Positions 36,893 through 46,174 of a DNA stretch of 64,000 nucleotides are shown piece after piece (the stretch's first letter is position 1; the number at the start of each line of letters is the position of its first letter). The notes under the pieces were generated by a model. The model saw only the letters and a list, made by a program, of their open reading frames with translations, made no database searches and was not told the origin of the DNA. The position numbers were made by a program, and so were the translations under genes. The stretch lies in assembly GCA_040274765.1 (NCBI GenBank), contig JBEMAY010000004.1:1-64000 (forward strand). The letters are read 5' to 3'. This DNA comes from Psychrobacillus sp040274765 (GTDB taxonomy: Bacteria > Bacillota > Bacilli > Bacillales_A > Planococcaceae).

Positions 36893-37270
36893 AGCTTTGT
36901 TAAAATGATTGGTTGATTTTGACTGAAGATTTCTTTCTTATAATAACTGCTGTAAACATTAAAAAAGGTTCAACTGACTATTAAGAACATAAATAGATTT
37001 TGAAATGAGGTTGGGGACAGTTTTTTAGCTTTGCTTATGCTAGTGATTTATTAGAACTTTATCGATGCAGTAAAGCCGTGTGCATGTATTGAATGGAGCA
37101 TTTGCCGGCGACTCCAGTGGGATGGGTGAGACAGATAAGACATCACAACCACGCGCGCTAGCGATGGGTGGTGGCTTATCGCTCACCCCACGGAAAGCGT
37201 CCGGCAAGTGCGGAAAATCAATTCTACTTTCTGATTTAATATAGTTTAACCCTCCCCTTTTACATAGCCT
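36893..37270. repeat. MITE-like dispersed repeat, copy A
   Basis: Starts AGCTTTGTTAAAATGATTGG and ends near ACATAGCC. The end, read as its complement (GGCTATGTAAAAGGGG..), is an imperfect inverted copy of the start. The core is GC-rich and hairpin-forming (CGACTCCAGTGGGATGGGTG ... CTCACCCCACGG). It contains ACATCACAACCACGCGCG, which is repeated in copy B at 58594-58908. No coding frame is supported. It begins 31 bases from the IS end. Confidence 0.7.
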
Positions 37271-37292
37271 TATATTTAAGGAATGACAAAAA

Positions 37293-37985
37293 TTAATCTA
37301 TCCTACAAACGCAAAGAGGACAGCTTTCGCACTGGTTTTCTCTTCTTAACAACTCTAAGTCGTGGACTGTAATAATCCCTTTATGAAACGAAATGAGACC
37401 CTCGTTTTTCATGTCATTCAACATTCGATTGACTACCTCTCTACTCATCGCACATAGGTTAGCTATTTCCTGATTTGTAAGCGAAAAATTAATTTTAATC
37501 TTTCCATCAGGTAATGGTTCACCATACGTGTTACTCAGACGGATTAAAGTGGAATATAGAGCTCCTTTTTTTCCATAAAGCATTAAATCACGAAACCTTG
37601 TCTGATTTTTTGAGTAAATAAGCTGTATATATTTTGTCCACTCCACCATTAATTCTGTAGAATTTACAAGAAAGTTTTCTAATTTATTTTTTTGTAGCAT
37701 GAATAGCTGTGTAGACTCCAATGTAAGAGCAGAGAAACTATGGTGGTTATTATCTGCGAAAACACAAGATTCACCAATACAGTTTTCGGGACCTACTATT
37801 CTTAATGTAAGCAACTTTCCAGCTTCTGTATCTTTATTTATAGCAATTGAGCCACTCATTATTAAAAATACTTCTTGAGAAAGCTCACCTTCGCTAAAAA
37901 CTTGGCGATCTTTTTCTAACTTTATAAGAGAGCCATATTGTTTAAATAATGAACTGATATTCGGGGATACTAAAGTATGATCCAC
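37293..37985 (-). CDS. fnr: Crp/Fnr family regulator with C-terminal Fe-S cysteines (Fnr)
   Basis: 230 residues: an N-terminal cyclic-nucleotide-binding-like barrel, a dimer helix, then a helix-turn-helix (LTNQEIANLCAMSREVVNRML). The C-terminus carries Cys219, Cys222 and Cys227 with an extra Cys225, and Asp133 lies in FRDLMLYGKK. Offset by eight, these match Cys227/230/235 and Asp141, the four [4Fe-4S] ligands I recall for B. subtilis Fnr. It should therefore be an oxygen-sensing activator of anaerobic genes. No nar or resDE genes are in the window, so its targets are elsewhere. Confidence 0.82.
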   Translation of the reverse strand: MDHTLVSPNISSLFKQYGSLIKLEKDRQVFSEGELSQEVFLIMSGSIAINKDTEAGKLLTLRIVGPENCIGESCVFADNNHHSFSALTLESTQLFMLQKNKLENFLVNSTELMVEWTKYIQLIYSKNQTRFRDLMLYGKKGALYSTLIRLSNTYGEPLPDGKIKINFSLTNQEIANLCAMSREVVNRMLNDMKNEGLISFHKGIITVHDLELLRRENQCESCPLCVCRID

Positions 37986-38049
37986 CTCACCACCACCTTT
38001 ATATGTACCTATAAATATAGCATAAATGCCTGTACATAATGCTTAATTC

Positions 38050-38079
38050 TTTACAAAATATGCTATAAAGATTTATATT
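38050..38079 (+). promoter_or_regulatory. probable promoter of the clpB-like gene
   Basis: TTTACA (38050-38055) and TATATT (38074-38079) with an 18-base spacer, just upstream of the CtsR-type box. Confidence 0.5.
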
Positions 38080-38085
38080 TATATT

Positions 38086-38102
38086 AGTCAATAAAGGTCA
38101 AA
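38086..38102 (+). promoter_or_regulatory. CtsR operator upstream of the clpB-like gene
   Basis: AGTCAATAAAGGTCAAA matches the direct-repeat CtsR consensus (RGTCAAA, three bases, RGTCAAA) at 13 of 14 fixed positions. It lies between the probable -10 and the start codon, where binding would block transcription. It implies heat-shock and protein-stress control by CtsR. Confidence 0.8.
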
Positions 38103-38126
38103 CTTTTGTGAAATGGAGCTGTTAAT

Positions 38127-40262
38127 ATGCAAATGAACCAACAGGATCAAAAAAGTCCTTTAGAAACGTACGGACGTAATTTAATACATGCTGTAAAAGA
38201 TGGCAAAATGGACCCGGTTATCGGCAGAGATCAAGAAATACGAAATGTCATACGAATTCTATCTAGAAAAACTAAAAATAATCCAGTCTTGATTGGAGAG
38301 CCGGGTGTCGGTAAAACAGCTATAGTAGAGGGATTGGCTCAACGTATTGTCAAAAAAGATGTGCCAGAAGGCTTGAAGGACAAAGAAATTTTTGAGCTAG
38401 ACATGAGCTCGCTCATTGCAGGAGCAAAATATCGCGGAGAATTTGAAGAAAGACTTCAAGCAGTTCTCAAGCAAATCAAAGAGAGCGAAGGAAAAATCAT
38501 TTTATTTATCGATGAAATCCACACAATAGTAGGAGCTGGTAAATCAGACGGAGCCATGGACGCGGGCAATATGTTAAAGCCAATGCTTGCTCGAGGGGAA
38601 TTGCACTGTATTGGAGCAACTACGCTAGATGAATATCGTATGCATATCGAAAAGGATCCGGCATTAGAGCGACGTTTTCAGCAAGTATTAGTGAGAGAGC
38701 CTTCTGTCGAAGATACAGTGTCGATCCTTCGAGGGTTAAAGGAGCGTTTTGAATTACACCACGGTGTACGTATACACGATCGAGCAATTGTTGCAGCATC
38801 CCAGCTTTCTAATCGCTATATCACAGAACGCTTTCTTCCCGACAAGGCGATAGATTTAATAGACGAGGCTTGTGCGATGATTCGAACGGAAATAGATTCC
38901 ATGCCTCAAGAATTGGATGAAGTAACGAGAAGAATGATGCAGCTTCAGATTGAGGAACAAGCGTTGATGAAGGAAAAGGATGCTGCAAGTAAAAAAAGAC
39001 TTGAGCAATTGCGTATAGAGCTAGAAGCCTTAGAATTGTCTTCCTCTGATATGCGGAAAAAATGGGAATCAGAGAAAGAGTCTATCCAAGTAGTTCAAAA
39101 AAAGAGAGAGCTATTAGACCGATATCGTAGAGAGCTAGAGGAAGCAGAAAATAAATACGATTTAAATAAAGCTGCAGAGTTACGTCATGGAAAGATACCA
39201 CCTTTAGAAAAAGAGCTCCAAACATACGAAGATGAGATAAACACTGACTATGAGTCACGATTGCTTCGAGAAGAGGTAACTGCTGAAGAAATAGCTCTTA
39301 TTATTTCCAGATGGACAGGTATCCCGGTAACTAAGCTTGTAGAAGGAGAAAGAGAAAAACTTCTTCGTCTCAAAGAAACATTGGGAGAACGTGTAGTTGG
39401 TCAAGATCAGGCCGTACAATTAGTGACAGAGGCTGTTTGGCGTGCACGAGCTGGTATAAAAGATCCGAATAAACCGATTGGCTCGTTTCTGTTCTTAGGA
39501 CCGACTGGTGTAGGTAAGACAGAGCTAGCTAAATCCTTAGCTGCTAACCTGTTTGACTCGGAGGAGCATTTCATTCGTATAGACATGTCGGAATATATGG
39601 AAAAGCATAGCGTATCCCGATTAGTCGGAGCACCTCCTGGATATATAGGCTATGAGGAGGGTGGTCAGCTAACAGAGGCTGTGCGAAGAAACCCATATTC
39701 GGTAGTACTACTAGATGAAATAGAAAAGGCTCATCCAGATGTTGCTAATATTTTGTTACAGCTGATGGATGATGGAAGGATTACAGATAGTCAGGGGAGA
39801 ATCGTTAACTTTACAAATACGGTTGTCATTTTGACTTCCAATATAGGCTCTCAATACTTATCTAATACAACAGGAGAAGTTTCAGAAACTGATGAGGAGC
39901 TGGTTATGACAGCACTTCGCGCACATTTCAAGCCAGAATTATTAAATCGCATGGATGACATTATTATGTTCCATTCGTTAACGACTCATCACTTTGAAAT
40001 GATTGCAAAAAAGTATGTGAAACACTTGCAGAATCGTTTATTAGAGCAGGAAATTACATTAGAGGTCAAGGAAGATGTCTATACGTGGATCGTGGAAGAG
40101 GGAACAGATGCTGCCTATGGCGCTAGACCGCTCAGAAGGTTTATACAGCGATATCTCGAAACAGCAGTTGCAAAAATGCTAATTGGAGGCAACGTTCTTC
40201 CAGGTAGCACAATGATAGCGAGTATGGAAGATGGCAAGCTAAAAGTGAATAGCGAAGTTTAA
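38127..40262 (+). CDS. clpB: ClpB-type disaggregase lacking the N-terminal domain
   Basis: 711 residues. The protein begins directly with the linker to AAA-1 (PLETYGRNLIHAVKDGKMDPVIG); Walker A is GEPGVGKT (57-64). A full ClpB-length coiled middle domain follows (about 265-385). AAA-2 has Walker A GPTGVGKT (458-465) and GAPPGYIGYEEGG. No ClpP-docking LGF/IGF loop is evident, so unfolding for refolding rather than proteolysis is likely. Ordinary ClpB is about 860 residues because of a 145-residue N domain; no trace of it is found upstream. TGGAG precedes the ATG. CtsR control fits. Confidence 0.85.
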   Translation: MQMNQQDQKSPLETYGRNLIHAVKDGKMDPVIGRDQEIRNVIRILSRKTKNNPVLIGEPGVGKTAIVEGLAQRIVKKDVPEGLKDKEIFELDMSSLIAGAKYRGEFEERLQAVLKQIKESEGKIILFIDEIHTIVGAGKSDGAMDAGNMLKPMLARGELHCIGATTLDEYRMHIEKDPALERRFQQVLVREPSVEDTVSILRGLKERFELHHGVRIHDRAIVAASQLSNRYITERFLPDKAIDLIDEACAMIRTEIDSMPQELDEVTRRMMQLQIEEQALMKEKDAASKKRLEQLRIELEALELSSSDMRKKWESEKESIQVVQKKRELLDRYRRELEEAENKYDLNKAAELRHGKIPPLEKELQTYEDEINTDYESRLLREEVTAEEIALIISRWTGIPVTKLVEGEREKLLRLKETLGERVVGQDQAVQLVTEAVWRARAGIKDPNKPIGSFLFLGPTGVGKTELAKSLAANLFDSEEHFIRIDMSEYMEKHSVSRLVGAPPGYIGYEEGGQLTEAVRRNPYSVVLLDEIEKAHPDVANILLQLMDDGRITDSQGRIVNFTNTVVILTSNIGSQYLSNTTGEVSETDEELVMTALRAHFKPELLNRMDDIIMFHSLTTHHFEMIAKKYVKHLQNRLLEQEITLEVKEDVYTWIVEEGTDAAYGARPLRRFIQRYLETAVAKMLIGGNVLPGSTMIASMEDGKLKVNSEV

Positions 40263-40285
40263 TGATAAGCCATAAAGCTTTCAAA

Positions 40286-40318
40286 TAAAAAACCTCCCTT
40301 TAAAAGGGAGGTTTTTTT
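40286..40318. terminator. bidirectional terminator between clpB-like gene and yjzD
   Basis: Stem AAACCTCCCTTT/AAAGGGAGGTTT with A and T runs on the two sides, between convergent genes. Confidence 0.92.
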
Positions 40319-40319
40319 A

Positions 40320-40508
40320 TTAATGATGTGTAGCTTCTACAGGCTCATCCGGAATTACAGTAGTAATCAGGATAATTATAATAGCTGCTGGGATAGTCAT
40401 ATAAAGACCATGCATAAAGTTAAAATCAACGCCATTAACAGAACTTACTACATAGTTTAGCATAGTAACTAAAATAAATGACCAAATAACTGCCATGATA
40501 TATCGCAT
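40320..40508 (-). CDS. yjzD: YjzD-like small membrane protein (DUF2929)
   Basis: 62 residues, two membrane helices (about 5-22 and 33-52) and a short polar tail ending EATHH. It lies divergent from fabH, where B. subtilis has yjzD. A TGAGGTG ribosome site lies before the ATG. The function is unknown; co-location with fatty-acid genes is the only hint. Confidence 0.82.
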   Translation of the reverse strand: MRYIMAVIWSFILVTMLNYVVSSVNGVDFNFMHGLYMTIPAAIIIILITTVIPDEPVEATHH

Positions 40509-40601
40509 ATAATTTTCACCTCAAAAATGAATTTAACTGTAATTATCATAACACATGGTTGTCCTATACAAAAGAATTATTCTTAACATCCAACAACTAT
40601 G

Positions 40602-40630
40602 TTGAAAAATGTTCATATATTCGCTATTAT
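40602..40630 (+). promoter_or_regulatory. promoter of fabH-fabF
   Basis: TTGAAA (40602-40607), a 17-base spacer and TATTAT (40625-40630): a good housekeeping promoter ending at the FapR box. Confidence 0.8.
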
Positions 40631-40646
40631 TAATACCAGGTACTAA
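40630..40646 (+). promoter_or_regulatory. FapR operator
   Basis: TTAATACCAGGTACTAA is close to the palindromic FapR consensus TTAGTACCTGRTACTAA. It covers the transcription-start region directly after the -10, so FapR would repress fabH-fabF until malonyl-CoA releases it. Confidence 0.9.
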
Positions 40647-40674
40647 TAATAGATTACAAGAAAAGAGGAATTTC

Positions 40675-41610
40675 ATGAATGCAGGAATTATAGGTTTAGG
40701 AACTTATGCACCTGAGAAGATTTTAACGAATGAAGACCTTGAAAAAAGAATAGATACATCGGATGAATGGATAAAAACAATGACTGGTATAGAGGAGCGT
40801 CGAATAGCTGCTCCTGGAGAAGAAAGTTCACATATGGCTGTAAAGGCAGCTAAGGAAGCAATAGAGGATGCAGGAATTTCCCCGGAACAAATAGGACTAA
40901 TTTTAGTTGCAACAGTAACTCCAGATCGTCCTTTTCCTAGTGTCTCTACGATGATTCAGGAGCAATTAGGAGCTGTAAATGCAGCCGCAATGGATTTATC
41001 TGCCGCTTGTGCTGGGTTCATGTATGGTATTGTTACAGCGAAACAATTTGTAGAGTCTAAAACGTATTCTCATGTTTTAGTAGTTGGAGTAGAAAAGTTA
41101 TCTAAGATAACAGACTGGGAAGACCGTAACACTGCTGTCCTCTTTGGTGACGGAGCAGGCGCTGTTGTTATTGGGGAAGTCTCAGAGGGCAGAGGGATAT
41201 TATCCTTTGAGCTTGGAGCCAATGGTAGTGGTGGAAAGTACTTATTACAAGATGGACCTTACATCACGATGAATGGTAGAGAGGTATTTAAATTTGCTGT
41301 TCGCCAAATGGGGGAATCTGCTGTTAATGTTATCGAGAAAGCTGGCTTACAAAAAACAGATATTGATTTGTTAATCCCTCATCAAGCGAATATTCGTATT
41401 ATGGAGGCGTCAAGAGAACGATTAGAACTGCCAGCCGAAAAAATGGCTAAAACCATTCATAAATATGGTAATACTTCATCTTCATCTATACCACTAGCTT
41501 TAAAAGAAGAAGTGAATAATGGAAAAGTGAAAGATGATGATATTATTGTAATGGTAGGTTTTGGTGGAGGCTTAACTTGGGGAGCAATAGCGCTTAAATG
41601 GGGAAAATAA
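40675..41610 (+). CDS. fabH: 3-oxoacyl-ACP synthase III
   Basis: 311 residues from ATG at 40675 (AGAGGAA upstream; a more upstream ATG at 40609 would lie in the promoter). The triad is Cys112 (SAACAGF), His236 (IPHQAN) and Asn266 (YGNTSS). It starts fatty-acid synthesis by joining acyl-CoA primers, branched in Bacilli, to malonyl-ACP in the cytosol. First gene of the FapR-controlled pair, 27 bases before fabF. Confidence 0.96.
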   Translation: MNAGIIGLGTYAPEKILTNEDLEKRIDTSDEWIKTMTGIEERRIAAPGEESSHMAVKAAKEAIEDAGISPEQIGLILVATVTPDRPFPSVSTMIQEQLGAVNAAAMDLSAACAGFMYGIVTAKQFVESKTYSHVLVVGVEKLSKITDWEDRNTAVLFGDGAGAVVIGEVSEGRGILSFELGANGSGGKYLLQDGPYITMNGREVFKFAVRQMGESAVNVIEKAGLQKTDIDLLIPHQANIRIMEASRERLELPAEKMAKTIHKYGNTSSSSIPLALKEEVNNGKVKDDDIIVMVGFGGGLTWGAIALKWGK

Positions 41611-41637
41611 TATAATTTGTCGAAGGGACGGACATAC

Positions 41638-42876
41638 ATGACGAAACGTAGGGTTGTAGTAACAGGATTAGGTGCCGTAACACCACTAGGTAATGATGTA
41701 GAAACAACTTGGGCTGGTATTAAGGCAGGTAAATCAGGTGTTGGAATGCTTACAAGACTTGATGCATCTTTATTCCCAGCGAAAGTTGCTGCAGAGGTGA
41801 AGGATTTTGATATAGAAAAGTATATTGAAAAGAAAGATGCACGGAAAATGGATCGTTTTACCCACTATGCTTTAGCTGCTGCAATTATGGCAGTGGAGGA
41901 CGCCAATTTGACCATCACAGAGGAACTGGGATTACGAACAGGCGTCTGGATCGGTTCAGGAATTGGTGGAATGGAGACCTATGAGAATCAGTTTCGAGTA
42001 TTTTTAGAAAAAGGAACGAGAAGGGTCAGTCCGTTCTTTGTTCCAATGATGATTCCTGATATGGCTGCAGGCCAAGTATCTATCCATTTTGGAGCAAAAG
42101 CTATAAATTCCTGCACCGTAACGGCGTGTGCATCAGGTACTAACTCTATCGGGGACGCATTTAAGGTAATTGAGCGAGGAGATGCAGATGTGATGATTAC
42201 TGGCGGCGCAGAGTCTCCTATTACTCATATGTCTGTAGCTGGATTTTGCTCCAATACTGCACTATCATTAAATACAAATCCTAATACAGCTTCTAAGCCT
42301 TTTGATGCTAATCGCGATGGATTTGTTATTGGTGAAGGAGCTGGGATACTTATATTAGAGGAGTACGAGCATGCAGTTGCTCGTGGTGCTAAAATCTATG
42401 CCGAAATAATAGGTTATGGTTCTACTGGAGATGCTCATCATATTACGGCACCCGCACCAGAAGGTGAGGGGGCAGCTAGAGCGATGAAGCAAGCGCTCGA
42501 CGATGCAGGATTGTCTCCAGAGAAGGTAAATTATATTAACGCGCATGGAACTAGTACTCCATATAACGATCAGTTTGAAACAATGGCAGTAAAAACTGTG
42601 TTTGGTGAGCATGCATACAACTTAGCTATGAGTTCTACAAAATCCATGACAGGTCACTTACTCGGTGCTGCTGGAGGAGTAGAGGCAATATTTAGTGTAT
42701 TAGCTCTTCACGAAGGCATCTTACCACCTACAACAAATTTAGAAACACCTGATCCGCTATGTGATTTAGACTACGTACCAAATGAGGCTAGAAAAGAAGA
42801 AATTGACTATGCGATGAGTAATTCTTTAGGCTTTGGTGGACATAACGCAAGTATATTATTTAAAAAAGTCAAATAA
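41638..42876 (+). CDS. fabF: 3-oxoacyl-ACP synthase II
   Basis: 412 residues from ATG at 41638, behind GAAGGGA. An in-frame ATG 21 bases earlier lies before that site. The active site is Cys164 (TACASG), His303 (NAHGTST) and His340 (MTGHLLGAAGG). It elongates acyl-ACP chains and is the target of cerulenin-type inhibitors. Same operon order as B. subtilis fabHA-fabF. Confidence 0.96.
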   Translation: MTKRRVVVTGLGAVTPLGNDVETTWAGIKAGKSGVGMLTRLDASLFPAKVAAEVKDFDIEKYIEKKDARKMDRFTHYALAAAIMAVEDANLTITEELGLRTGVWIGSGIGGMETYENQFRVFLEKGTRRVSPFFVPMMIPDMAAGQVSIHFGAKAINSCTVTACASGTNSIGDAFKVIERGDADVMITGGAESPITHMSVAGFCSNTALSLNTNPNTASKPFDANRDGFVIGEGAGILILEEYEHAVARGAKIYAEIIGYGSTGDAHHITAPAPEGEGAARAMKQALDDAGLSPEKVNYINAHGTSTPYNDQFETMAVKTVFGEHAYNLAMSSTKSMTGHLLGAAGGVEAIFSVLALHEGILPPTTNLETPDPLCDLDYVPNEARKEEIDYAMSNSLGFGGHNASILFKKVK

Positions 42877-42881
42877 ATAAC

Positions 42882-42917
42882 AAAAAATCCATGTTCTGAT
42901 GAACATGGATTTTTTTT
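42882..42917 (+). terminator. terminator after fabF
   Basis: Stem AAAATCCATGTTC/GAACATGGATTTT, four-base loop, then T run. The 310-bp gap that follows is extremely AT-rich with several TATTAAAAAAT-like runs. I see no defined operator, only weak CodY-like strings near 43061 and 43174. Confidence 0.92.
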
Positions 42918-43226
42918 GCATATCATAGTTCTTTTAGAACAAATATATATTAAAAAATATTAAAAAATAAGTGTGTTTTTAAAATATTTTCATACTATTT
43001 TTCCATTATTTAGACTAATTAAAACCTTGATATTCCAATGTTTATAATAATTTTTAATAGTTCTGAATATATTAAATAGACTAAATATATTAAAAATTTA
43101 TATTGCGCTTGTAATCATCCTGTAATAGACTTTACAAAAGGAGTCAAATAACAGAAAAGTTTAAATTTTTAATTATCTGTAATTAAATTCTGTAAGAACC
43201 TAAAGTTGCTTGAGAGGAGAATCAGT

Positions 43227-44255
43227 TTGAACAACTCAGAACAGCTATTAACCATTAACAATTTACATACCGGATTCAGAATAAAAGATACATATTATGA
43301 TGCCGTGGACGGGGTATCCATTTCGCTAAAGAGAAATGAAATTCTGGCAATCGTAGGAGAATCAGGTTGTGGGAAATCTACTTTAGCAACATCAATTATT
43401 GGATTACATGACCATAACAAAACGAGAGTAGAAGGCGAAATTATATACAATGGTATTAATCTTGCTAAATTGAATGATGAAAACTTTAATGCTGTTCGAG
43501 GTGAAGAAATTGGAATGATTTTTCAGGATCCTCTATCTGCATTAAATCCATTGATGAGAATTCAAGACCAAATTGAAGAAAGTCTTGCCTTCCACACGAA
43601 GATGAGTAAGTCCGAAAGAAAAAAGAGAGTACTAGAGTTATTAAAACAAGTGGGAATTCCAAATCCAGAACGCACAGCAAAACAATTTCCACATCAATTA
43701 TCTGGGGGGATGAGACAACGAGTTATTATTGCGATTGCAATCTCCTGTAAGCCTAAAGTTATCATTGCAGATGAACCAACTACTGCATTGGATGTAACTA
43801 TACAAGCTCAAATATTAGACTTACTTATTGACTTACAAAAAGAAACAGGGTCAGGGATCATATTAATAACACATGACTTAGGGGTAGTAGCTGAAGTAGC
43901 AGACCGGGTTGCGGTAATGTACGCAGGCCAAATTATTGAAGAGGCACCTGTTGAAGAACTATTTTCCAATCCTTTACACCCTTATACTCGATCCTTATTT
44001 AACTCTATTCCACAGATGAATAGCGAGAACGATAGGCTTGAAGTTATTCAAGGAATTGTACCTTCTTTAGCCAAATTGCCTCGAGAAGGATGTAGATTTT
44101 CTGCCAGAATACCTTGGATTAGTGAAGAGACACATGAGAAAAATCCAATATTACATGAAGTTTCTCCAGGACACCTTGTCAGATGTACGTGTTGGCAGCA
44201 TTTTCATTTTGAAGGTGAGAAAGGGGAAGTAACCAATGAGTTTTATGCAAATTAA
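43227..44255 (+). CDS. appD: oligopeptide ABC transporter ATPase AppD
   Basis: 342 residues from TTG at 43227, which stands six bases after GAGAGGAG; an in-frame TTG at 43206 lies upstream of that site. Walker A GESGCGKST, LSGGMRQR and VIIADEPTTALD are present. The C-terminal oligopeptide-transporter extension normally carries metal-ligating cysteines (here GCRFSARIP and VRCTCW). First gene of an app-type operon after fabF, as in B. subtilis but without yjaZ between. Confidence 0.92.
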   Translation: MNNSEQLLTINNLHTGFRIKDTYYDAVDGVSISLKRNEILAIVGESGCGKSTLATSIIGLHDHNKTRVEGEIIYNGINLAKLNDENFNAVRGEEIGMIFQDPLSALNPLMRIQDQIEESLAFHTKMSKSERKKRVLELLKQVGIPNPERTAKQFPHQLSGGMRQRVIIAIAISCKPKVIIADEPTTALDVTIQAQILDLLIDLQKETGSGIILITHDLGVVAEVADRVAVMYAGQIIEEAPVEELFSNPLHPYTRSLFNSIPQMNSENDRLEVIQGIVPSLAKLPREGCRFSARIPWISEETHEKNPILHEVSPGHLVRCTCWQHFHFEGEKGEVTNEFYAN

Positions 44256-45183
44256 AGACTTACATGTTCATTATCCTATTAGAGGTGGATTTTTTAATAC
44301 AGTTGTTGACCAAGTACATGCAGTAGACGGTATTTCGCTAGAGATAGAAAAAGGAAAAACATATGGATTGGTTGGAGAATCTGGTTGTGGAAAGTCTACT
44401 ACTGGTAAATCGATTATTGGTCTAGAGAAAATAACATCCGGACAGATTATATACGAGGGAAAGGATGTTACAAATAGTCGTCGGAGTATTAACTCCTCCT
44501 ATAATCGTGATATACAGATGATATTTCAGGATGCACATTCAAGTTTGAATCCTCGAAAACGAGTGCAAGATATCATAGCAGAGCCTATTAGAAACTTTTT
44601 GAAGCTGTCTCCTACCGAAGAAAAAAGAAAAATCAATGAGCTGTTAGAAATAGTAGGGATGAGTGAGGATGTAAAAGTAAAATATCCCCATGAATTTTCA
44701 GGCGGTCAGAAACAAAGAATCGGAATCGCTCGTGCTATTGCAACAAATCCTAAATTGATTATTGCAGATGAACCAGTATCCGCACTAGATTTATCAGTTC
44801 AAGCCCAAGTGTTAAATTTTATGAAAGATATACAAAGAGAATTTGGATTAAGTTACTTATTTATATCCCACGATTTGGGTGTAGTTAAACATATGTGTGA
44901 TGAAATTTCTATTATGTACAAAGGTAAATTTGTAGAAACTGGAAGTAGGGAAGATATTTATACAAATCCTCAACATATCTACACGAGAAGGTTACTGTCA
45001 GCTATCCCTGACGTAAATCCAAAAGGTAGAGAAGCAAGAAAAAGAGAAAGAATAGAAGTAGAAAAAAATTATGTAACTGATCATCAGAAATACTTTGATA
45101 AGGATGGGAAAGTATTAGATTTAGTTCCAATCTCAACTACTCATCAAGTAGCAATGGCCACTAGAAACAAGGAGGTCATCTAA
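44236..45183 (+). CDS. appF: oligopeptide ABC transporter ATPase AppF
   Basis: 315 residues. Walker A GESGCGKST, FSGGQKQR and LIIADEPVSALD are present. The start overlaps the appD end by 20 bases (GGGGAAG ribosome site inside appD). Second ATPase of the importer heterodimer. Confidence 0.92.
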   Translation: MSFMQIKDLHVHYPIRGGFFNTVVDQVHAVDGISLEIEKGKTYGLVGESGCGKSTTGKSIIGLEKITSGQIIYEGKDVTNSRRSINSSYNRDIQMIFQDAHSSLNPRKRVQDIIAEPIRNFLKLSPTEEKRKINELLEIVGMSEDVKVKYPHEFSGGQKQRIGIARAIATNPKLIIADEPVSALDLSVQAQVLNFMKDIQREFGLSYLFISHDLGVVKHMCDEISIMYKGKFVETGSREDIYTNPQHIYTRRLLSAIPDVNPKGREARKRERIEVEKNYVTDHQKYFDKDGKVLDLVPISTTHQVAMATRNKEVI

Positions 45184-45184
45184 T

Positions 45185-46147
45185 ATGTGGAAAACAATAT
45201 TAAGAAGAGTTTTAGCCATGATTCCACAGCTTTTTGTCTTAAGTCTCCTAATATTTATATTAGCTAAACAAATGCCTGGGGATCCATTTACTGGTCTAAT
45301 AACTCCGGAATCCGATCCAAATCGATTAGAAGAAATGAGAGTGTTAGCGGGTTTTTATGATCCTTGGTACGTACAATACTACAATTGGATTACAAATGCA
45401 ATTCAAGGAGACTTTGGTAAGAGTTATACGTATAGCATGCCCGTTGCGGATTTAATAGGATTCCGGGCGATGAACACACTGTGGCTATCCTTGCTCAGCG
45501 TTGTTCTTCTATACTTAATAGCTATTCCGTTAGGAGTATTAGCGGGTCGCTTTCAAGATTCATTCCTAGATAAAACAATCGTATTATACTCTTTTGTAAC
45601 CTACGCTATTCCAACATTCGTACTCGGGTTACTAGCATTATTCTTTTTCGGTTATCATCTTGGATGGTTTCCAACAGCAGGTACAGTGGACATAAAGTAC
45701 GAGGAAGGGACCCTTGGGTATGTATGGAATCGAATCTATCATATGTTATTACCAGCAATGACATATGCAATCCTTGGAACTACCGCAGTAATTCAGTACC
45801 TAAGATCTGAAATTATCGATGCTAAATCGATGGATTATGTACGGACTGCAAGAAGCAAAGGAATTCCTATTAAAAAAGTATACAGTAGACATATTTTCCG
45901 TAACTCATTATTGCCGATTGCAGCATTTCTAGGTTTTACAATAACTGGATTGCTTGGTGGCTCTATATTTATAGAAACCATTTTTGGTTATCAAGGAATG
46001 GGCCAGTTGTTTATGCAGTCTATAGCCTCAAGGGATTATAGTGTCATTACAGCTTTAGTGTTGCTATTTGGCTTCTTAACTTTATTAGGTAGTCTATTGT
46101 CTGATATCATCATGAGCATTGTAGATCCACGTATTAGAATAGATTGA
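45185..46147 (+). CDS. appB: oligopeptide ABC transporter permease AppB
   Basis: 320 residues, six membrane helices, with the conserved N-terminus and the permease loop DYVRTARSKGIPIKKVYSRH. It begins one base after the appF stop. In B. subtilis the binding protein gene comes before the permeases; here it comes last. Confidence 0.92.
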   Translation: MWKTILRRVLAMIPQLFVLSLLIFILAKQMPGDPFTGLITPESDPNRLEEMRVLAGFYDPWYVQYYNWITNAIQGDFGKSYTYSMPVADLIGFRAMNTLWLSLLSVVLLYLIAIPLGVLAGRFQDSFLDKTIVLYSFVTYAIPTFVLGLLALFFFGYHLGWFPTAGTVDIKYEEGTLGYVWNRIYHMLLPAMTYAILGTTAVIQYLRSEIIDAKSMDYVRTARSKGIPIKKVYSRHIFRNSLLPIAAFLGFTITGLLGGSIFIETIFGYQGMGQLFMQSIASRDYSVITALVLLFGFLTLLGSLLSDIIMSIVDPRIRID

Positions 46148-46174
46148 CCCCAAATATAAGGTTAAGGAGAGAGT

